A DNA stretch of 6,269 nt from Deltaproteobacteria bacterium (GTDB lineage Bacteria > Desulfobacterota > Desulfobulbia > Desulfobulbales > UBA5123). Below the pieces are notes generated by a model. That model made no database searches. It had not been told where the DNA came from and saw nothing but the letters and a program-made list of their open reading frames with translations. A program made the translations under genes and the position numbers. Of this stretch, positions 1 to 3,257 are shown in pieces. Positions within the stretch are counted from its first letter, which is position 1, and every line of letters starts with the position of its first letter. The stretch spans positions 1-6,269 of the forward strand of contig JAJYKH010000168.1 in the NCBI GenBank assembly GCA_021788685.1, written 5' to 3'.

Positions 1-141
1 AAGGAGCTCATGCCCATTCCTTTTCTCGATCAGCTGGGCCTGCTCATTCTCTACGTCTCCCTGGTGCTCACCATCTGGTCCGGCATCGATTACTTCTACC
101 GGTTGCAGTCTGTCTTCCTGGCTACGAGCTCGGTAAAATAG
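1..141 (+). CDS. pgsA: PgsA C-terminus (CDP-diacylglycerol--glycerol-3-phosphate 3-phosphatidyltransferase), partial
   Basis: This is the 3' end of a gene that begins before the window; reading frame 1 is open from base 1 to a TAG at 139-141, giving 46 residues. The visible peptide has a hydrophobic helix (LGLLILYVSLVLTIWSG) followed by an aromatic/basic YFYR tail. This pattern (LLYVaxVLTxWS then Y) is the last transmembrane helix of gammaproteobacterial PgsA, the inner-membrane enzyme that makes phosphatidylglycerophosphate from CDP-diacylglycerol and glycerol-3-phosphate. The catalytic CDP-alcohol phosphotransferase motif lies upstream and is not in view. In several gammaproteobacteria pgsA is followed by tRNA genes, which fits the tRNA-Leu 200 bp downstream and marks this as core chromosome. 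An internal ATG at position 10 could be taken for a start, but the family match makes it an internal Met. The identification rests on a short tail. Confidence 0.72.
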   Translation, partial: KELMPIPFLDQLGLLILYVSLVLTIWSGIDYFYRLQSVFLATSSVK

Positions 142-197
142 GGAAGTGCCGCCAGACCCGGCACCTGGGCCATCATCAGCCTGGCGCGCGTGTGCTT

Positions 198-227
198 CGA
201 GCCCTTTTCCGGGCATCCTGGGGCTCG
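198..227. repeat. 7-bp inverted repeat in the pgsA-tRNA spacer
   Basis: CGAGCCC at 198-204 is the exact complement of GGGCTCG at 221-227, with a 16-base loop. A second small inverted repeat, GTGCCG at 146-151 with CGGCAC at 159-164, lies just after the pgsA stop. Neither is followed by a T-run, so neither is a convincing intrinsic terminator, although either could stabilise the 3' end of the pgsA transcript. I see no gene in the rest of 142-293. Confidence 0.3.
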
Positions 228-293
228 CTGCCCACGAAGACCGGAACGATCAATTCAGACAAGGCCGGGAGGCGGTTGTCAGCCTTGTTGGGC

Positions 294-323
294 TTGACAG
301 CCTATGAGGAAGATCTCTATATT
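294..323 (+). promoter_or_regulatory. sigma-70-type promoter of tRNA-Leu
   Basis: A perfect -35 box TTGACA (294-299) is separated by 18 bp from TATATT (318-323), a five-of-six match to the -10 consensus. Transcription would start near 330, about 15 bases before the mature tRNA 5' end, leaving a short leader for RNase P. The spacing, strength and position make this the likely tRNA promoter. It is chromosomal and so would keep the tRNA expressed after element insertion. Confidence 0.7.
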
Positions 324-344
324 GTCGCATTCTTGAGATGACCC

Positions 345-431
345 GCCGGAGTGGTGAAACTGGTAGACGCACGGGACTCAAAATCCCGCGGGGGCAACCC
401 CATGTCGGTTCGATTCCGACCTCCGGCACCA
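345..431 (+). tRNA. tRNA-Leu (anticodon CAA)
   Basis: A complete class II tRNA of 87 nt including an encoded CCA. The acceptor stem pairs GCCGGAG (345-351) with CTCCGGC (421-427); the discriminator is A428 and CCA is 429-431. The anticodon stem is CGGGA (372-376) with TCCCG (384-388), enclosing the loop CTCAAAA, so the anticodon is CAA (379-381), reading UUG leucine codons. A long variable arm (GGGG 391-394 with CCCC 398-401) is typical of tRNA-Leu. The T arm is GTCGG/CCGAC (404-408, 416-420) around TTCGATT. The gene is intact, as expected when an element inserts at a tRNA 3' end and restores the sequence. It is the presumed integration target of the integrase at 750-1967. Confidence 0.97.
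404..431 (+). other. putative left attachment site (attL core) in the tRNA-Leu 3' end
   Basis: Inference: P4-type tyrosine integrases commonly recombine within the T-arm and acceptor 3' half of a tRNA gene. The integrase gene begins about 320 bp downstream of this tRNA with no other gene between. The exact core cannot be set because the second copy (attR) is not in the window; I found no second copy of the tRNA 3' end here. Confidence 0.45.
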
Positions 432-462
432 AATCATAATCCAGAGCAATCTGGAGAGTTCC

Positions 463-502
463 AAAAAGCCCGCACCTGACAACAGGTTGCGGGTTTTTCT
501 TT
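463..502 (+). terminator. rho-independent terminator after tRNA-Leu
   Basis: The stem pairs CCCGCACCTG (469-478) with CAGG-T-TGCGGG (483-493), with one bulged T and the loop ACAA (479-482). It is flanked by AAAAA (463-467) and TTTTT (494-498), then CTTT. The A-tract and T-tract are complementary, so it could work in both directions. Between the tRNA and this structure is a perfect 5-bp hairpin with a GNRA-type tetraloop, CCAGA-GCAA-TCTGG (441-454), which may help 3' processing of the tRNA precursor. The terminator would shield the chromosomal tRNA unit from the element. Confidence 0.78.
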
Positions 503-517
503 GTCCATCGTTGTCCA

Positions 518-643
518 CCAAAATCCATTGACAACCGGGGGTACTTGGGGGTAGAAACGGGGGTAGGTAGGGCCTGGGGGTATCGAAAACACCCCCTCCG
601 GTCTCACACTCTTGCGGGACGCGGGATTCGGGATGGATTTTGG
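518..643. repeat. 11-bp inverted repeat flanking the GGGGGTA cluster
   Basis: CCAAAATCCAT at 518-528 has its exact reverse complement ATGGATTTTGG at 633-643. A third, partial copy, AAATCCATT, lies at 704-712 in the direct orientation, matching 521-529. The pair brackets all four GGGGGTA motifs. Possible roles are excisionase or integrase binding sites, or an operator for int; the sequence does not decide between them. Confidence 0.45.
537..582 (+). repeat. four GGGGGTA direct repeats, candidate integrase arm-type sites
   Basis: Exact GGGGGTA copies begin at 537, 547, 559 and 576, all on the plus strand, at intervals of 10, 12 and 17 bp. They lie between the tRNA 3' end and int. The N-terminal DUF4102-type domain of the neighbouring integrase is an arm-type DNA-binding domain, and helically phased short direct repeats near att are what such domains bind. 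The assignment is inferred from position and repetition. The same G-runs, with GGG at 570-572, also satisfy an intramolecular G-quadruplex pattern (loops of 5, 7, 6 and 3 bases). Confidence 0.5.
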
Positions 644-749
644 CGAACGCAGCCACATCTGCGAACATGGTTCCAGAATATGGCCTGAACGATTGCTGTA
701 TACAAATCCATTCATGTCCCATAGTTAGAAGATTAAAAGGAGTAGTTTT

Positions 750-1967
750 ATGCCGACCGACAAGCTCACCGACCCCAGGGTCCGGCAGGCCAAGCCGGGG
801 AAAAAAGCCTACAAACTCTTTGACGGCGGTGGGTTATACCTGCAGGTGTCCCCCCAGGGCTCCAAGCTCTGGCGGCTGAAGTACCGATTCGGCGGCAAGG
901 AGAAGCTCCTTTCTATCGGCTCCTACGACAAGGGCATTTCGCTGAAGCGAGCCCGCGAGGAGCGCGACAAGGCCCGTGAGCTGCTCGCCGAGGGCATCGA
1001 TCCGGCCGCCGCCAAACAACAGGCAAAGCACGCCGAACGGGAGCGGGTGGAGAATTCTTTCCGGGCTCTCGCCCTGGAATGGGCCGAAACTTACGGCGCC
1101 CGGTGGACGGAATCCCATCGCCACCAGGTGATGGCCTCTCTCGAAGCAGACGCCTTCCCATCCCTGGGCGAGCTACCCGTCAAGGAAATCACCCCGCCGA
1201 TGGTCCTGGAGGTCATCCGGGCCGTGGAGGGCCGTGGGGCTCTCGATGTGGCCTCCCGTGTCCTTCAGCGGACGAACGCCGTCTTCCGTTACGCCATCCA
1301 TACCGGCCGGGCCACTTACAACCCGGCGGCTGACATGCAGGGAGTCTTGAAAACCCGCAAGGTGGAGCACCGTGCCGCCATCTCCCGCGCCGAGCTGCCG
1401 GAACTGCTCCAGAGGCTCGATGCTTACCCCGGCGACCCCATCACCAAGCTGGCCCTGAAGCTCATCATGTTGACCTTCGTCCGGAGCGGTGAGCTACGGG
1501 GCGCCCGCTGGGAGGAATTCGACCTCGAACAACAGGAATGGCGCATCCCTGCCGAGCGCATGAAGATGCGGGCGCCACACATCGTTCCCCTTTCCGCTCA
1601 GGCCCTAGCCGTTCTCGAAGAGCTGAAAGCCTTCACTGGCCGTTTCCCGCTGCTCTTTCCCTCACAGAGGGACTTTGGAAAGCCCGTCTCGGAGAACACG
1701 ATGCTCTATGCCCTTTACCGCCTGGGCTACCACAAGCGGGCGACGGTGCACGGATTCCGGGCCTTGGCCTCCACCATCCTGAACGAGACCGGCTTCCGGC
1801 CGGATGTGATCGAACGCCAGCTTGCCCATGTCGAGAGGAACAAGGTCCGGGCGGCCTATCACCGTTCGGAATACCTGGAGGAACGACGGAAGATGATGGG
1901 CTGGTGGGGGGCATTCATCGAGAGGCAGGCGAACGAAGAGAAGGTGGTATCGATCCGGAGGGCATGA
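750..1967 (+). CDS. int: tyrosine recombinase/integrase, P4-like with N-terminal DUF4102 arm-binding domain
   Basis: This 405-aa site-specific recombinase would insert the element at, and excise it from, the adjacent tRNA-Leu. Residues about 1-90 form a DUF4102-type arm-binding domain (LTDPRVRQAKPG, then DGGGLYLQV and KLWRLKYR). Residues about 100-200 are the SAM-like core-binding domain, and about 210-390 the catalytic domain. All expected catalytic residues are present: Arg245 (TFVRSGELR), Lys272 (MKMRAPH), His334 and Arg337 (HGFR), His360 (QLAHVERNKV) and the nucleophile Tyr370 (RAAYHRSEYL). The length is normal for the family (about 400 aa). The ATG at 750 is chosen for its strong ribosome binding site AAAAGGAG (735-742) and because the peptide begins at the usual family N-terminus. 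The gene reads away from the tRNA, as at a left junction. No frameshift or missing residue is seen, so the element could still be mobile. Confidence 0.96.
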   Translation: MPTDKLTDPRVRQAKPGKKAYKLFDGGGLYLQVSPQGSKLWRLKYRFGGKEKLLSIGSYDKGISLKRAREERDKARELLAEGIDPAAAKQQAKHAERERVENSFRALALEWAETYGARWTESHRHQVMASLEADAFPSLGELPVKEITPPMVLEVIRAVEGRGALDVASRVLQRTNAVFRYAIHTGRATYNPAADMQGVLKTRKVEHRAAISRAELPELLQRLDAYPGDPITKLALKLIMLTFVRSGELRGARWEEFDLEQQEWRIPAERMKMRAPHIVPLSAQALAVLEELKAFTGRFPLLFPSQRDFGKPVSENTMLYALYRLGYHKRATVHGFRALASTILNETGFRPDVIERQLAHVERNKVRAAYHRSEYLEERRKMMGWWGAFIERQANEEKVVSIRRA

Positions 1968-1978
1968 GTCTTTGTACC

Positions 1979-2045
1979 AATCGGACCGGCTAGGCTGATC
2001 CCCGAAAAGCCGCGCCCCTGGCGGCCTGCCGGTTCCGATTCTTTT
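1979..2045 (+). terminator. long bulged hairpin after int, probable terminator
   Basis: AATCGGA-CCGGC-T-AGGC (1979-1995) pairs with GCCT-GCCGG-T-TCCGATT (2024-2040), giving 16 bp with one bulged base on each side, followed by CTTTT (2041-2045). The 28-base loop contains a further GCCGC/GCGGC pairing (2009-2013 with 2021-2025) that would compete with the inner stem. The position, 12 bases after the int stop and before the next ribosome binding site, suggests transcription termination. The T-run is short, so it could instead be an attenuator or a protein site. Confidence 0.5.
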
Positions 2046-2073
2046 ACCAGGGCAACCCGAGGGAGGTTGATGG

Positions 2074-2640
2074 ATGGCTCCAGGCGAAAAATATGTACCC
2101 TTGGCATATGTGGCTGAAAAATGGAATCACCCCATAGACGATCTTCTTGAATGGGCAGTTCAGGAAGAGTTTCAATTGTTCTTTTCTGGTGAAAAAGGTT
2201 GGCAGCCTCTTTCTAGCGCGACTATTAAAAGTCATGGCAGGCACCAAAGGGCCATGGCAAGCTTCTACCAGCCGCCTTTCAAACCTTCCGGTCCCCCCTG
2301 GTATGAGGGATTACGTCTCGCGAGGGATCAAATCTCCGAGATGGAGAAGAAATTTCCTGAGTTGGCCGGCAATCAGGATAAACCCACTAGCAAGACAGAA
2401 GTTGCCCCGCCACCCCCCGCCAGCAATATAGCCGAAACGCCACCTGACGCGCCTGCCCCACCCGCCATGTCGGGAGAGAAACCCCTGATTGGCCGGAAGG
2501 CGATAGCCTCTTACCTCGGGGTAAGCGAAAGCACGATCAAGAACTACATGAAAAAAAAGGGCTTCCCCTTCTTCTCCCAAGGTGGCCAGAGGTGCGCGTA
2601 CCCCTCGAAATTGAATGCGTGGCGCCAGAAGAAAAAATGA
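2074..2640 (+). CDS. putative DNA-binding protein with N- and C-terminal HTH-like domains
   Basis: A 188-aa soluble protein that I do not recognise by name. Residues about 7-37 (YVPLAYVAEKW, then DDLLEWAVQEEFQLFF) resemble a MerR/AlpA-like helix-turn-helix start. Residues about 103-133 are a proline/alanine-rich disordered linker with PPPP and APAPP. Residues about 137-186 form a clearer winged HTH: LIGRKAIASYLGVSESTIKNY, then a wing around FPFFSQGGQRCAY and a basic end KKK. This C-terminal part resembles excisionase, AlpA and small-terminase DNA-binding domains. Beside int it may be an excisionase or a regulator of the element; this is inference. The start at 2074 has the ribosome binding site GGGAGG (2061-2066); an ATG at 2070 is in another frame. 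The first part of the gene is visibly richer in A and T than its neighbours, which suggests a separate origin. The stop codon lies inside the first copy of the 23-bp repeat. Confidence 0.72.
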   Translation: MAPGEKYVPLAYVAEKWNHPIDDLLEWAVQEEFQLFFSGEKGWQPLSSATIKSHGRHQRAMASFYQPPFKPSGPPWYEGLRLARDQISEMEKKFPELAGNQDKPTSKTEVAPPPPASNIAETPPDAPAPPAMSGEKPLIGRKAIASYLGVSESTIKNYMKKKGFPFFSQGGQRCAYPSKLNAWRQKKK

Positions 2641-2793
2641 AATTGTCCGTTTTTGGCCGTTCTAAATAGCCGTTTCCCTCCTTGCTAAAACGCCTCGATT
2701 CGCCCCGAACCCTTGTTCCTCTTGGCGTGGCGGCCGAAAGCTTCCGCCTGTCCTTCTCTTTCCCTCCCTCGAAATTGTCCGTTTTTAGCCGTT
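2639..2793 (+). repeat. 23-bp direct repeat upstream of alpA (two copies)
   Basis: Copy 1 (2639-2661) and copy 2 (2771-2793) begin GAAATTGTCCGTTTTT, differ only at the next base (G or A), and end GCCGTT, so 22 of 23 bases match. The first copy starts in the stop codon of the preceding gene. Outside the copies GCCGTT also occurs at 2669-2674 and 2848-2853. The conservation of a non-coding 23-mer points to a protein-binding site or replication iteron. Confidence 0.75.
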
Positions 2794-2910
2794 TTTGACC
2801 CCCTTTTTGCCCGGTTTGACCGCCGACCGGACAATGACGCGGGCTGAGCCGTTACTGTAGCTTCCTAGAAAGTTCGTTGACTGCCAGCGAGCACAACCAG
2901 AGGAGGCACC
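2641..2910 (+). promoter_or_regulatory. control region of the alpA-primase operon; possible operator or origin
   Basis: These 270 bases lack a gene but precede the five-gene operon and so must hold its promoter. They contain the two 23-bp repeats, and an inverted repeat in which ATTGTCCG (2774-2781, also 2642-2649) faces CGGACAAT (2828-2835). TTGACC (2816-2821) could be a -35 box inside this inverted repeat, but no good -10 stands at the right distance, which may mean activator dependence. Pyrimidine-rich stretches lie at about 2753-2770. Binding by AlpA, the 188-aa HTH protein or the primase-helicase is plausible and undecided. Confidence 0.45.
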
Positions 2911-3114
2911 ATGCAGCAAGAAATCATCCTGCTCCGTTTGCCCGAAGTAAAGCGCCGTACCGGCCTGAGCCGATCTTCCATTTACGATGGCATGGCGAGA
3001 GGGCTCTTCCCAAGAAGCGTGCATATCAGCCAGCGCGCCGTGGCATGGGATTCCCGGTCCATCGATGCTTGGGTTTCTGCCCGGCTTGCCGGCCGCGAAG
3101 GAGAGGCGGCATGA
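2911..3114 (+). CDS. alpA: AlpA-family transcriptional regulator
   Basis: A 67-aa protein of the usual length for AlpA, a small winged helix-turn-helix DNA-binding protein related to excisionases. The sequence has the family pattern: a leading LRLPEVKRRTGLSRSSIYDG (HTH, about residues 8-27), then GLFPRSVHISQRAVAWD (wing) and SIDAWVSAR (last helix). In phage P4-like elements and CP4-57, AlpA-type proteins activate element genes or promote excision; here it is first in the operon with the primase-helicase, so it may set replication and excision together (inference). The ATG at 2911 follows AGAGGAGG (2899-2906) by four bases. The TGA at 3112-3114 overlaps the ATG of the next ORF (ATGA at 3111-3114). 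Confidence 0.9.
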   Translation: MQQEIILLRLPEVKRRTGLSRSSIYDGMARGLFPRSVHISQRAVAWDSRSIDAWVSARLAGREGEAA

Positions 3115-3257
3115 TGGCCCGCTTCCGTCAATGGTGCTACCGCCGGGTCCTGCACGGATTGAAGTCAGACCTGGAGCGCCGCATCGCCAATGATTTCGAT
3201 CCGGAGCTTTCGGCGGCCTTGGATTCAGTGGGCCTCCTTTTGGAGGTGCTGCGATGA
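3111..3257 (+). CDS. small hypothetical protein, 48 aa, between alpA and the primase-helicase gene
   Basis: I do not recognise this family. It begins at an ATG overlapping the alpA stop (ATGA), has the ribosome binding site AAGGAG (3098-3103) seven bases upstream, and ends at a TGA (3255-3257) overlapping the primase start at 3254. The exact fit between two real genes and the good ribosome binding site argue that it is translated. The peptide starts MMARFRQWCYRRV and is basic. From about residue 14 it is probably helical (LKSDLERRI), and it ends in a hydrophobic GLLLEVLR. There is no signal peptide, zinc site or obvious catalytic motif. It could be a small partner of the primase-helicase or mainly a translational coupling device. 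The same frame is open back to an ATG at 2877, but that extension would lie out of frame across alpA and is rich in Arg, His and Pro, so the short form is preferred. Confidence 0.62.
   Translation: MMARFRQWCYRRVLHGLKSDLERRIANDFDPELSAALDSVGLLLEVLR

Larger units (their letters stand above)
432..749. other. gene-free left arm of the element, rich in repeats
   Basis: These 318 bases have no supported gene. They hold the tRNA terminator, two TTGTCCA copies (501-507 and 511-517), an inverted repeat, and four GGGGGTA repeats. Upstream of int, TATACA at 699-704 is a possible -10 box, but I find no good -35 at the right distance, so int may use a regulated promoter. The repeats cluster between the presumed att core and int, where integrase and excisionase arm sites are usually found. 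Confidence 0.5.

Noticed and set aside
146..164. GTGCCG/CGGCAC hairpin as the pgsA terminator
   Set aside because: The stem is only 6 bp and no T-run follows.
537..582. GGGGGTA repeats as a CRISPR array
   Set aside because: The repeat unit is 7 bp with 3-10 bp gaps, far below CRISPR repeat and spacer lengths, and no cas gene is present.
250..722. Overlapping minus-strand frames across tRNA-Leu and the left arm
   Set aside because: They read through a functional tRNA and its terminator, so they cannot be real proteins; the stretch is better explained by repeats and att sequence.
1538..1993. 151-aa plus-strand frame inside int
   Set aside because: It overlaps the integrase catalytic domain in another frame; the integrase has all catalytic residues.
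2877..3110. Open extension of the 48-aa ORF back to an ATG at 2877, giving a 126-aa protein
   Set aside because: It runs out of frame through alpA and is rich in Arg, His and Pro, typical of a shadow frame in GC-rich DNA; the ATG at 3111 has its own ribosome binding site and overlap.
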